Shown: positions 8,401-16,463 of the stretch, in pieces
How the letters are laid out: every line of letters begins with the position of its first letter
Numbering within the stretch: position 1 is the first letter of the stretch
Source: a virus
Strand: one strand, 5' to 3'
IMG/VR virus record: IMGVR_UViG_3300043449_002688
Coordinates: 62,001 to 126,000 of that record
Length of the DNA: 64,000 nucleotides
Position numbers and translations under genes: made by a program
The notes under the pieces: model-generated
What the model was told of the DNA's origin: nothing
The model's input: the letters and a program-made list of their open reading frames with translations, nothing else
Database searches by the model: none

Positions 8401-8604
8401 TGGCGCTTTATCTGTTTCATTTCCAGATAAAGTATTTACAACGGTATTCAACCCAACTTCTTCAAATTGAGCGTTCGTAACATTGTACATGTAATACTTA
8501 GCTGTAACAGTGTTATAATAAATATAACCAGCCTGTGGATTAGAAGGGGCAGAAGCAAGTTTACCGATTTGCAACGCTCCCGAAATTTTGAAAATATTGT
8601 TCAT
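5488..8604 (-). CDS. Long tail fibre protein with about 26 Ser/Ala repeats
   Basis: 1038 residues. Residues 18-37 repeat the APSNPQAGYIYYN attachment motif. From about residue 78 to 551 the protein is a run of 18-residue repeats (SAETSRASAAESSLDSKV type) in which hydrophobic residues recur at fixed positions. Eighteen equals 7+11, which suits a right-handed or undistorted trimeric coiled coil. Then follow GDTMTGDLNF and AVRKSYVDAL (about 560-600), a fibre motif common before the shaft. The C-terminal 80 residues form a beta-rich domain shared with the fibres encoded at 8698 and 15713. A GAGGAGAT-like ribosome binding site precedes ATG. This is probably the longest side fibre. Confidence 0.87.
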   Translation of the reverse strand: MNNIFKISGALQIGKLASAPSNPQAGYIYYNTVTAKYYMYNVTNAQFEEVGLNTVVNTLSGNETDKAPSVSAVKAYVSGEISSEASARIAADSSLDTKISAETSRASAAESSLDSKVSSETSTRVSADSSLDSKISTETSRASSAESSLATAVSAEASARVSGEASLASLISSEATAAVSAEASARISADESLGTKLSAETSNRIFADESLETKFSSEISSEASTRLFADESLATMISAEESARVSADSSLTTRISTEESVRASADSSLATLVSTSVSSEASARIAADSSLDTKISTETSRASAAESSLATAASAETSARVSADASLDSKVSAETSRASAAESSLTTAVSSETSARVSADSSLDTKISTETSRASAAESSLTTAVSSEESARVSADASLDSKVSTETSRALSAESSLATLISTEATAAVSAEASARISADASLDAKISTEVSALTSADSSLAGSIANVAGDLSTEVSVRTSADSSLASAISSTVSDLSTEVSRAQAAESSLATSISSEASARVSADSSLDTKVSSETSRAQSAEASLASDISTKVSKAGDTMTGDLNFGGSYLPINLAAPVNDGDAVRKSYVDALISGAVWLRPIADPNLYDDSLSTPPGIPVTKAVYIVGVSPTGDWSGKAGHALYWSGSTWIDLFDRPVAIGDRFGVSMYLNIGAAQGGLLGKDDQIAEITNATVGAIVYSFTAPVNNQAVYVDNDNSSHFGHSYDYNGTEWVEFGGPGATNAGTGLQWDGNTLNVMVGAGIKELPTDEIGIDLYTSSGLHLTVDGTSDSGASAAQLSLKLDGSTLSKSGTGVKVADGGITNTQVSASAGIAFSKMAALTASKALVSDASGVVIASTVTATELGYLTGLDSNVQEQLDGKLNAVVDDAAPQLGGDLDVNGNDIEGVSSDIMLAGQNSVKRAKQASKTGFVEEEYIHGVSLSASQTNAVISSFTFAHASVEGVEITYKMKDSAGAVRIGTLRVATNGTDVTVVDTFADSADLGISFTAAVNGANVEVKYTSGATTATMRADVKKFLA
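6955..8380 (-). repeat. Tandem 54-base repeats encoding the fibre coiled coil
   Basis: About 26 degenerate tandem units of 54 bases, with some longer exact copies, for example the block beginning GAAGAAACGGCAGTAG near 7445 and again near 7553. The repetition leaves the opposite strand open as a long spurious frame. Unit number could change by recombination, altering fibre length. Confidence 0.9.
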
Positions 8605-8684
8605 TTCGATCTCCTTAGTTCAAAGCCAATAGGCTGTCTTTTTTAATTTACAAATTAAAATACAGATTAACTGTTTATGTTCAA

Positions 8685-8696
8685 TAGATTAGGGTT
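8685..8696 (-). promoter_or_regulatory. Late-type promoter element (CCTAATCTA variant)
   Basis: Minus strand reads AACCCTAATCTA, beginning two bases after the stop codon of the upstream fibre gene and 81 bases before the start at 8604. A small hairpin (AGCC-TATT-GGCT) lies in the leader. Confidence 0.6.
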
Positions 8697-8697
8697 A

Positions 8698-10527
8698 TTA
8701 AGACCATTTTCTGGCAGAAAATTTAAAAATTCCGTTTGCGCCAGTTAAAGTAGAAGTATAAACTATTTCTACGTTTAATCCGGAAACTTGAGCTTGAAAA
8801 TTTACGCCTGAAAAAGCTGTTTCGGTATAATCGTCGTTAAATCCGACATTTGTACCGTCATTTGTTATAAGAAAGCGTCCAACTCGATAAATACCGCTTT
8901 TTTGTAAAGAATATTCAACAATTACAAAGCGATGCAAAGATTTATTAAAAGAAATTAAACTTTGCCAAGAGCTTTGATCGTCATTAACTAATAAAGGCAA
9001 ACTTAAAACTTCATATTTTAAAAGCCCTAACCCAAGTTCTTTTTCGCCAGAATCCCAAGTTAAGTCAGCATCGCCAGCCAAAGCGTCTAAGTTATTGAAT
9101 TGTATAGAAGAATTTGGCCCTGAAGCACCTGTAGCTCCAGCTCCAATTGCGTTTTGAATTATGCTTGATTGAGTTATAGGCTCAATAGTTCCGCCAACAT
9201 TTGAAAGCAAAACTTGCCCTAACTGTATAGAATTAGGAGCATATGGCGCTTTTAAGGTTGTAGAATCGGCTGTAGCCGGAAGAATATTTAAAGTTAAAGG
9301 TATTTCATTATCTAAATTAGCTGCTCCTGGAACTAACGAAACTGAATACCATCTAGAAAAACCGTCTAAAATTAAAGTGTTAGGCGCAGTAAAGGTAGAA
9401 AGTAAAGTCACGCCTGAGTAATCAAAAATTTCGCCAGTATTCCAATTAATTTTAGCCCCATCAAAAGATACATCTAAGTTTTTGACAGACAAAGATCTTT
9501 GAGTTTGATCAATCGCAATTTTATTTGCTGGAGTAATAAAAGTAAATTCAGTAAAACCAGATGGAGTAAGAGCTTTTTCAGCTAAAATTCTAAGCTGTCC
9601 TTCTTTGTCTTTCCAATCCGTTGCCCCAATAATGGAAAGATTTTCTACCGAAATTCCTTCTCCTAAAGATTTAATTTGATTTTCAGACAATTTATCGCCA
9701 GTACAAAGAATAAGATCTGTGCCAGTATTTGTTGCAATAACAAAAGAATCTAAAGGAAGGCTAGTTTCAATTGGTACGTTTAGCGGCGTTAGAGTTTGAA
9801 TAGTGTTAGTTCTATTTAGAACAACGTAAAGAATTTCATTTGCGTCAATAGTATAGGCTGAAGCTTCAATTTTATTTGCCGCTAAAGGCAAACCAGGAAT
9901 GTTAACGTAAGAATCATTTTCAAAGATTAAATTATTGTTTTGATAAAAAACTTTTCCGTCGCCAACAAGTTTTAAATTAAAATTTTGATTATCGTATCCT
10001 CGAACAAAAGTATCTAAAGATCCTTTGTCTCCAGAAATTAACGGCAATCTGTTATTGATAATAACAGTAGTTCCAATACAGCGAGCTAAAATAAGTCTGT
10101 CTGAATTAAAAGTTAAAGCATTAATGTTAGAAATAGCAGGAGTTAAAGTAGTCGGAGTAGCCGTTCTGTTTACGTCTACATAAACTACTTCCCCATCTAA
10201 AAGAGTGAAAGTGTTTGGTTCAATTTTATTAGAAGTTTTAGGTAAGCCTGGAAGCTGTATATAGGCGTCTTGAGAAAAAGATAATTCACTTGCAGGATTA
10301 TTAAGAGTATTATCCCAAACCCCGCCTTCTGTTAATAGAGCATTTTTATCTTGAAAAGGTAAAGTTGATTCACCAATAACTGTCCAAGTTGGTGCTGAGT
10401 TAATGCAAAGTTTTAGTGCATTAATCGAAGTATTATAATAAATTTCGCCAACTTTTCCAGTAGCAGGATCTGCATTAAGCTTTGGGTAAAGCCTAATCAT
10501 TTCAAAATGTTTCGATGGGTTTGACAT
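8698..10527 (-). CDS. Tail fibre / receptor-binding protein
   Basis: 609 residues. The N-terminus has GKVGEIYYNTSINALKLC (about 24-41), related to the attachment motif of the two fibres downstream. The middle contains two copies of a beta-rich module, each with an LPGLP or NIPGLPLAANKIE signature followed by a VYVDVNRT or LYVVLNRT strand (about 85-165 and 205-285). The C-terminal 80 residues (VIVEYSLQK ... FSARKWS) match the terminal domain of the fibres at 5488 and 15713. No Ser/Ala repeats are present. It is likely a short fibre or a distal part of a fibre; host specificity is inferred from the module context. Confidence 0.8.
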   Translation of the reverse strand: MSNPSKHFEMIRLYPKLNADPATGKVGEIYYNTSINALKLCINSAPTWTVIGESTLPFQDKNALLTEGGVWDNTLNNPASELSFSQDAYIQLPGLPKTSNKIEPNTFTLLDGEVVYVDVNRTATPTTLTPAISNINALTFNSDRLILARCIGTTVIINNRLPLISGDKGSLDTFVRGYDNQNFNLKLVGDGKVFYQNNNLIFENDSYVNIPGLPLAANKIEASAYTIDANEILYVVLNRTNTIQTLTPLNVPIETSLPLDSFVIATNTGTDLILCTGDKLSENQIKSLGEGISVENLSIIGATDWKDKEGQLRILAEKALTPSGFTEFTFITPANKIAIDQTQRSLSVKNLDVSFDGAKINWNTGEIFDYSGVTLLSTFTAPNTLILDGFSRWYSVSLVPGAANLDNEIPLTLNILPATADSTTLKAPYAPNSIQLGQVLLSNVGGTIEPITQSSIIQNAIGAGATGASGPNSSIQFNNLDALAGDADLTWDSGEKELGLGLLKYEVLSLPLLVNDDQSSWQSLISFNKSLHRFVIVEYSLQKSGIYRVGRFLITNDGTNVGFNDDYTETAFSGVNFQAQVSGLNVEIVYTSTLTGANGIFKFSARKWS

Positions 10528-10553
10528 AATAGTTCCTATATTTAATTAGTTTT

Positions 10554-10565
10554 AAGATTAGGGTT
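10554..10565 (-). promoter_or_regulatory. Late-type promoter element
   Basis: Minus strand reads AACCCTAATCTT, 27 bases before the ATG at 10527, in the 45-base gap after the glycine-rich gene upstream. Confidence 0.65.
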
Positions 10566-10572
10566 AAACACA

Positions 10573-11712
10573 CTAATCATTTGTTGCTACTGTAATGGTT
10601 TTTGAGCCAGCAACTCCAGGGTTGCCATTTATGCCATCGAAGGCTGCCACTCCTCCATTAACATTGGCTCCTTTAATTCCTCCAATGCCGCCCTCTCCCC
10701 GATTTACTAAAATATTTGATAAAGATATAAATTGATAGCGAGTTTTGATTTCGATCTTCCCACCACTGCCGCCAGAGCCACCACCGCCGCCGCCGCCTCC
10801 GCCGCCAACGCCAACATTGCCAAATTTACCAGCATTACCGCCATTCCCGCCATTAAATCCATTTTGTCCTGAAAAATTAAAAATACCGTTACCAAAAACA
10901 ACTCTTGATTTAAGATACATAGCAAGCCCATGTTTTCCTCTCATTCCACCACCACCGCCGCCGCCCATACCAAGACCGCGATATGTTGGAAAATAATTCT
11001 CATAATTCCCAGGACCTGCACCCCCGCCGCTACCGCCGCCATCTCCACCTCGGCCTTTTATCATTCCAGTTATTATGCTTCCAGATGTAGTAAAGCTTAC
11101 GGATGTTCCATTAGCTCCAGCTCCTTTAGTAAAATTACCTGTACCTCCAGAAATATTACCGCCAGTATTAGAAGTAGTTGGATAACCATTTCCGTTATTA
11201 AAACCGCCATCTCCGTTAATACCGCCAGTAGTCGTATCGGAACCTTCTCCCCCGCCACCACCACCGCCGAATCCATTAGTTCCGGCTCCACCTGTACCAA
11301 CGAAAGCAATATTGTCTGTTCCACCTTTTCCTCCTGCTCCGCCCAATGGCTGAGCAATAGAGTAAGAAACAGTAAAATTCGGAGGATATAAGCTATTAGA
11401 AGGAAAAGCCGTTGTTTTAGACCAAGTTCCAGCCAAACTAACAGTTTGTTGTACTGCTAAGTCAGAAATTTGCCCAATCACAGTGCCTTCGTTTGTAAAT
11501 TTATCTCGACATCCAACAATTACAGGTGTCCTGTTATTTATATTACTTGGATCGTCTACCTTTAATGTTCCACCAGCATTTATAGTTATATTACGATAAT
11601 CGTAAATTGTACCTGGAGTTAAAAGTACAGTTTGCCCGCTATTAACAACTAAATCACCGCCTGTACCAAAAGGCCATCTTGTATTTTGAAAATTAGCAAA
11701 AGGAACCATCAT
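10573..11712 (-). CDS. Glycine-rich tail adhesin
   Basis: 379 residues. Residues about 15-75 contain a beta segment (GTIYDYRNITINAGGTLKV) and a conserved Cys. From about 125 to 330 there are many glycine runs (up to nine or more in a row) separated by short polar stretches. This resembles the polyglycine-II sandwich architecture known from the gp38-type adhesins of T-even-like phages such as S16, where glycine-rich helices pack side by side and loops bind receptor. The homology is architectural, not proven. The gene is the last of the five-gene unit headed by the element at 16381. Locally high GC follows from glycine codons. Confidence 0.75.
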   Translation of the reverse strand: MMVPFANFQNTRWPFGTGGDLVVNSGQTVLLTPGTIYDYRNITINAGGTLKVDDPSNINNRTPVIVGCRDKFTNEGTVIGQISDLAVQQTVSLAGTWSKTTAFPSNSLYPPNFTVSYSIAQPLGGAGGKGGTDNIAFVGTGGAGTNGFGGGGGGGEGSDTTTGGINGDGGFNNGNGYPTTSNTGGNISGGTGNFTKGAGANGTSVSFTTSGSIITGMIKGRGGDGGGSGGGAGPGNYENYFPTYRGLGMGGGGGGGMRGKHGLAMYLKSRVVFGNGIFNFSGQNGFNGGNGGNAGKFGNVGVGGGGGGGGGGSGGSGGKIEIKTRYQFISLSNILVNRGEGGIGGIKGANVNGGVAAFDGINGNPGVAGSKTITVATND

Positions 11713-11714
11713 AA

Positions 11715-12059
11715 TTATGCCATTCCATCTACTACAGTTACATAAGTTTTGTTGTTAATTCTAATAAAAGTATAAATATTTTCCTTACCAGAATTAATTG
11801 CATTAACATAATAAGCTGATACTAAAGTAGGAAAATCAACTGTTATTGTGCTAGCAGAAGTATTTTTGATAGCCAAAATAATCATTTGCCCTTCAATTAA
11901 ATTAGCAAAAGTATAAGTTTTATTGGCGTTAATTTCATTGTAAAAAATAGTATTAACGTCCCAGTCTATAACCGTTCCAGTCTCTAAGTTAGTTGGAACT
12001 TTATAAGCATTATTTACATCTCTGCCTAATGCATTTGTATCGCCAGCAATTTTTGGCAT
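11715..12059 (-). CDS. Small tail fibre-associated protein
   Basis: 114 residues, beta-rich. The pattern TVIDWDVNTIFYNEINANKT followed by FANLIEGQMIILAIKNTSASTITVDFP is the kind of strand-turn-strand module often found at the tips of phage fibres. AAGGAG lies before the start. It sits between the beta-helix fibre and the glycine-rich adhesin with tiny gaps, so it is probably co-expressed and may connect the two or cap one of them. It could also be an N-terminal adaptor for the adhesin. Confidence 0.7.
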   Translation of the reverse strand: MPKIAGDTNALGRDVNNAYKVPTNLETGTVIDWDVNTIFYNEINANKTYTFANLIEGQMIILAIKNTSASTITVDFPTLVSAYYVNAINSGKENIYTFIRINNKTYVTVVDGMA

Positions 12060-12068
12060 AAATACTCC

Positions 12069-15000
12069 TTAATCTTCAAATAAGCTGTCTACGTCAGCGT
12101 TATCAGTATAGCCATTAACATAATTAATGGCAGTTCTTTGCTGAGCCGTTAAAACGCCCTTAAACCAAGACTCATAAATACGGCAATTATTTGCTTCGAC
12201 TCTAATACCAGTAACATTTGCTGCCGAAATAAAGGTAGAACCATCAGCAAAAATAGAAGTAAATTTACTAAGTCCAGTTGTAGATTTATAGCTTATAAAT
12301 GCTCCACCTAAAAGTATATTTAAAGCATTTTCTAATACTGGATTGCCACTTCCAGCTTGAAAAGCAATAGCGCTTAAAGTTGATGCAATTTTATTTCCAT
12401 CAACTGCATTAATCATAAAAGAATTGTCGGCATTTGTATCGCTAGAAATTCTAGCCAAACGGTTTCTACCTGTTGCACCACCATAATTTGTAAATGCCCC
12501 GCCGACATAAATATTGTTGCTTGAATCAGCAGCAATAGTTCGAACAGAGCCATTAAATTTGTTATCATAAGTATTAACAGGCGTAAGAGAAATTAGATCT
12601 AAGGCAGTAAAGTAACTTCGAGTAGAAACTCCACCAAAGTTAGTAAAATCTCCGCCAATTAAAAGTTTATTATCAGCTATTTTCAAAGACCTAATTGTAT
12701 TATTAACTGCCCCCACTAATGAAGGTTGTTCTGTAGAAAAGGTTCCATCACTTTTAAGAGCCAACAGCTTGCTATTGTTGGCAGCTCTATAATTAGTAAA
12801 ATCTCCACCAATAAAAAGATCAGAGCTAGGACTAGTTGTTTTAGTTAAAATAGAAAAAATAGAATTATTAAAAGCGCCTTCGCTAGAAAAACTATAAGTT
12901 GTTGACAAAACAGAACCAATATTACCAGCATTAACATGAATAAAGCTTTGAGCCATCGAAGTAGTGATAGAAGAATTGGCCTGTATTCTTGTAGTAAAAA
13001 TAGTTCTTAAACTATTTCCTAAAATTAAATATCTTAATCCATTTGTATCGCTAATAATTAAATTATCGGTCGAAACATCTCTGCTAATTCTATCAGGAGA
13101 TGAAAAAGTAGCCGTTCCAAGTCCAGGAATATTATCTACCAAATTTCCATCTTGCCAAGAGCTTTGTCCATTGCCCGCCAACCAACCAGCAACTCCAGTT
13201 CCACTAGCAGGTACGGTTACTGTCCTAATCCGATTGTTAGTTTTGTCGGCTACATATAGAGTGCTTTCGTTTTGGCTTAAGCAAACATCGTAAGGGCCAT
13301 TAAATTGATAAATAGGGGCAGTAGAGCCTCCATTTGTATAACCAGAGGTACTCCCAGCAAGCAAACTAACTGTGCTAGTAGCTGCAGTAGCTCCAATTAA
13401 TATTCTTCTAATTCGATTATTAAATGTATCAGCAATATATAGCTTAGCATTTGCAGAATCTATACAAATTCCATAAGGTTCCTTAAAGGTAGCAACGTTC
13501 CCTGCTCCATCGGCATATACAACACTTCCAGTTCCTGCAATCAAACTAGTTGTTGTAGTTCCATCAGTTGGAACTTTTCTAATTCTATGGTTTGCTGTAT
13601 CAGCGACATATAAATTAGTGTTAGTTGAATCTATACAAATACCACTAGCAAAATTAAATCTTGCAGAAGAACCTATGCCTTCTTGATATGTAGGTGAATT
13701 TGTTACACCAGGTGCTCGTCCGGCCAAAGTAGAAACAACGCCGGAAGAAATAATTACCTTTCTAATAACACTATTTCCTGAATCGGCAACATATAAGTTA
13801 GTTCCGGTAGAATCTATACAAATGTCCCAAATATCGCCAAATCTTGCAGAAGATCCGGTAGCATTTATATAATCAATAGCTCCAATTTCTCCAGCTAAAA
13901 CAGAGCAGGTTCCATATTTTGTCATTTTTAAAATAGCATTTGGTGTTGCAATAAATAAAGATCCGTCTACCGGACTTCTAATTGCTTTTCTAATAGTGTT
14001 ATTTACAGTGCTAAAGCTATCGGGATATATATGAGTAAATCTTCCGCCGACATAAGCAGTTCCATCGCTCAATGTAGAAATTGCATTAATAATATTGCTA
14101 GGAGTAAGTTGTATGCCTGCTGCAGTAGTAGTTATAAATGGTTTTATTTTATAAGATACGCTAGCATTAAATGTGCTATTAGGAACACCTGTAGTAGAAA
14201 TTTTAATTAAATAATCTGATGCATTTATACCGTTATAATTAGTAAAATCTCCACCAACTAAAATATTATTTGTTGAGTCCAAAGCTAGTTTAGTAACTTG
14301 GCCATTTAATTTATTATCTACCGCATTTTGGCAAAATACTGTATCTAAAGTACCGTTTGCGTTAAATTTAACTAAAAAACTTCTTCCAATTGTGCCGTTG
14401 TAATCAGTAAAAGATCCGCCAACTACAACTGAACCATCTAATAAAGGCAAAATATCGTTTACTGTTCCATTTGCAAATTTATTACTAATAGAAGAATTAG
14501 CATTGTAAGTAGTCATTAAATCCACTGCAGGCCGATCTTCAGAATCAACAACATTTATAAACACGTTTCTGACTTTAGCTCGTTTACCTCCATTCATGTG
14601 AATAGCATTTCCAGTCCAATCAGATGCTGTAATAATAGAAAAATCTTTTAATTCTGCATTTTCTTGCAATTCAAAACTACCACCATTTAGCAAAGTTATG
14701 GCAGTTTTTTTGCCTCGACCTAAAATAGTAATATTTGGTCCTACAGTTATTTTTTCGTCAATATTAAAAGGTTGTGCAGGATCTTTCACTAAAAGAATAA
14801 CGCCGCCGCCAACTCCGTTTAGGTTTGCAATCGCAGTTTTTAATCCCAATTGGCTTTCAACGAAATATTCAGGAATAGGAGTAATGCCATCGGTTAATAC
14901 AGCGCCAAGAGGCGATTCAGTATTTGCAGGCCAAGTAATTCCATGTGGAATCCAATGAATACTAGAGCCGCTTCTGTAAGCCACAGGAATATAATAAGTA

Positions 15001-15524
15001 GTAGATGTACTGCCATTAACTGGACTTACCAACTGAGGCATTCCGCCAGTTGTTGAATTTATTTTTCTTAAAGTTTTACCGAAAACACTAGAATTGCCGC
15101 CTACGCCATTTTCAATAATTATATTGTTAGATGTTAAATTTGCTGGATCAATTTCTAAATAAATCAATTCATTATCGGCTAAACTAATTGAATTAAATTC
15201 CGTGGTAGTATTTGCAGTTCCACCAATCATTTGCAAAGAAATTTTTCTATGCGTAGCATGGTCTGTTTGAAGAATATCAACAACCATATTAATACCAACG
15301 CCTAATTTAATATTACCTAAAGCATCCCAATTAACTGAACCAGTAGATCTTAAAAAGAAATTTTGCCTTCTTAAAAGATCGGCAGTAACTTTTAAAAGCT
15401 GTTCTGTAACTCTAAGCGCTGAGTCGTGAATAGGGGAATCCAACAAAGGTGAGGGAGTATCCATAGAAATTTCAGAAAGCTTAGTGCTGCCAATATTTGT
15501 TGGAGTTGGATTTTTATAACTCAT
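12069..15524 (-). CDS. Large fibre protein: beta-helix interrupted by NHL propeller and delta-60 repeats
   Basis: 1151 residues. The N-terminal 230 residues look like a baseplate-binding and shaft region. Residues about 230-340 have the short strands of a pectate-lyase-like beta-helix (NITILGRG, ELKDFSIITA, KVRNVFINVV). About 350-490 and 870-1060 are delta-60 type repeats with the SVVVGGSFTDYNG signature. About 515-835 are NHL repeats of the form ICIDSTNTNLYVADTANHRIRKV, predicting a beta-propeller. The last 60 residues (GIRVEANNCRIYESWFKG) return to a beta-helix-like pattern, so the propeller part looks inserted into a helix. No catalytic residues of a depolymerase can be assigned. Receptor or glycan binding is inferred. 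Confidence 0.82.
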   Translation of the reverse strand: MSYKNPTPTNIGSTKLSEISMDTPSPLLDSPIHDSALRVTEQLLKVTADLLRRQNFFLRSTGSVNWDALGNIKLGVGINMVVDILQTDHATHRKISLQMIGGTANTTTEFNSISLADNELIYLEIDPANLTSNNIIIENGVGGNSSVFGKTLRKINSTTGGMPQLVSPVNGSTSTTYYIPVAYRSGSSIHWIPHGITWPANTESPLGAVLTDGITPIPEYFVESQLGLKTAIANLNGVGGGVILLVKDPAQPFNIDEKITVGPNITILGRGKKTAITLLNGGSFELQENAELKDFSIITASDWTGNAIHMNGGKRAKVRNVFINVVDSEDRPAVDLMTTYNANSSISNKFANGTVNDILPLLDGSVVVGGSFTDYNGTIGRSFLVKFNANGTLDTVFCQNAVDNKLNGQVTKLALDSTNNILVGGDFTNYNGINASDYLIKISTTGVPNSTFNASVSYKIKPFITTTAAGIQLTPSNIINAISTLSDGTAYVGGRFTHIYPDSFSTVNNTIRKAIRSPVDGSLFIATPNAILKMTKYGTCSVLAGEIGAIDYINATGSSARFGDIWDICIDSTGTNLYVADSGNSVIRKVIISSGVVSTLAGRAPGVTNSPTYQEGIGSSARFNFASGICIDSTNTNLYVADTANHRIRKVPTDGTTTTSLIAGTGSVVYADGAGNVATFKEPYGICIDSANAKLYIADTFNNRIRRILIGATAATSTVSLLAGSTSGYTNGGSTAPIYQFNGPYDVCLSQNESTLYVADKTNNRIRTVTVPASGTGVAGWLAGNGQSSWQDGNLVDNIPGLGTATFSSPDRISRDVSTDNLIISDTNGLRYLILGNSLRTIFTTRIQANSSITTSMAQSFIHVNAGNIGSVLSTTYSFSSEGAFNNSIFSILTKTTSPSSDLFIGGDFTNYRAANNSKLLALKSDGTFSTEQPSLVGAVNNTIRSLKIADNKLLIGGDFTNFGGVSTRSYFTALDLISLTPVNTYDNKFNGSVRTIAADSSNNIYVGGAFTNYGGATGRNRLARISSDTNADNSFMINAVDGNKIASTLSAIAFQAGSGNPVLENALNILLGGAFISYKSTTGLSKFTSIFADGSTFISAANVTGIRVEANNCRIYESWFKGVLTAQQRTAINYVNGYTDNADVDSLFED

Positions 15525-15709
15525 TATTCTTCCCTCTTACCACATTTACATTTTTTATTTTGACAAAAATTTAATTCTTTTTTAGGTTCAGTATTTAATA
15601 TTAAACTAGGAATTGAACGTAAAGCCTCTAGCTCTTTAATTCTTAAATCTTTTAATTCTAAAAGTTTTGTTAATTCAACTATTTGTTCTCTTAAAAGATG
15701 CTCATTCAT
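15524..15709 (-). CDS. Small coiled-coil protein with C-terminal Cys cluster
   Basis: 61 residues. Residues 3-32 form a Leu/Ile heptad pattern (LLREQIVELTKLLELKDLRIKELEAL) suited to a coiled coil. The end has CQNKKCKCGK, three cysteines in a CxxxxCxC spacing that might bind metal. The stop and the ATG of the following large fibre gene overlap, so the products are made together. A fibre assembly chaperone would fit this position and size, but no known family is recognised. Confidence 0.65.
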   Translation of the reverse strand: MNEHLLREQIVELTKLLELKDLRIKELEALRSIPSLILNTEPKKELNFCQNKKCKCGKREE

Positions 15710-15712
15710 AGA

Positions 15713-16360
15713 TTAACCCCATTTTTTTAGTAAATAAGTAAAGGTTATCAATTCGTTTTCTAAGTCAGAGGTATATTGCAGTTCTACTGTTCCAGCGTTA
15801 ATCACAGGAGTAATCCATACATTAACATCATTTCCAATTTCCATAAATTCATGGTCGTAACTTAACCCTAAGTTACCATCGTTTAATATATTCATACTTC
15901 CGGCTCTTTTACGAACTTCACCGCTACCTCTTTTTATTGTGTATTCTAATTTAGAATAATAAGAAGTGTTTCCGATAAAAGTTATTGCAGGCGTAGGGGT
16001 CGTTTGGCCATCTACTAGATTAACAGTTATAGTATTTTCTTTATAAGCTTCCCAGATTCCATTAATTCTTTGTAGAATATTTGAACTAATGCCATCAAAA
16101 GAAAGACAGATATCTCCGTCTTTTACGTTTTTATAAACAAGTTGCCAATTAGCATTTGTAATGGCAGGAACTGAATTAAAATTTGAAGTAACGCATCTCC
16201 AGATAGAATTAGAATATTCTACTGTTTTATCTGGGGTATAAGTTTCAGTTGAAGACCAACTTGAGACGTTTCCTGCTGAGGAAAACACAACTAAAGACCT
16301 TAAATGGTCGGGCAAAGCCCCTATCCCAAGCGATAAAGCTTCCGTTTTTTGTACAGCCAT
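15713..16360 (-). CDS. Fibre protein with CBM5/12-like carbohydrate-binding module
   Basis: 215 residues from the ATG at 16360, chosen because AGAGGG lies seven bases upstream; an in-frame start at 16378 would overlap that site. Residues about 33-75 show the pattern W..TETYTPDKTVEYSNSIWRC...W, the aromatic spacing of chitin-binding type 3 (CBM5/12-like) modules. The C-terminal 80 residues (LEYTIKR ... TYLLKKWG) match the terminal domain of two neighbouring fibres. It is first in a five-gene unit with the large beta-helix fibre. Likely a small glycan-binding fibre or adaptor. Confidence 0.75.
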   Translation of the reverse strand: MAVQKTEALSLGIGALPDHLRSLVVFSSAGNVSSWSSTETYTPDKTVEYSNSIWRCVTSNFNSVPAITNANWQLVYKNVKDGDICLSFDGISSNILQRINGIWEAYKENTITVNLVDGQTTPTPAITFIGNTSYYSKLEYTIKRGSGEVRKRAGSMNILNDGNLGLSYDHEFMEIGNDVNVWITPVINAGTVELQYTSDLENELITFTYLLKKWG

Positions 16361-16380
16361 AAATAACCCTCTATGCAAAA

Positions 16381-16392
16381 AAGATTAGGATT
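16381..16392 (-). promoter_or_regulatory. Late-type promoter element (AATCCTAATCTT variant)
   Basis: Minus strand reads AATCCTAATCTT, 21 bases before the ATG at 16360. Only the second half of the element is conserved here, which helps define CCTAATCTT as the core. Confidence 0.6.
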
Positions 16393-16414
16393 TCATATAA
16401 TTAATCGATTTTAT

Positions 16415-16443
16415 TTGAAATTATCAAAAAAATATTTTACAAT
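16415..16443 (+). promoter_or_regulatory. Sigma70-like promoter of the 16-22 kb accessory cluster
   Basis: TTGAAA (16415-16420) and TACAAT (16438-16443) are exactly 17 bases apart, a near-consensus match, 21 bases before the aldolase start. It is back to back with the late-type element on the other strand. Confidence 0.75.
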
Positions 16444-16463
16444 TTAATAAATACGGAGGAAGA

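Noticed and set aside
10745-11391. Proline-rich and Ser/Thr-rich plus-strand frames opposite the adhesin.
   Set aside because: Glycine codons read in reverse give proline; no start signals, and the minus-strand gene is complete.
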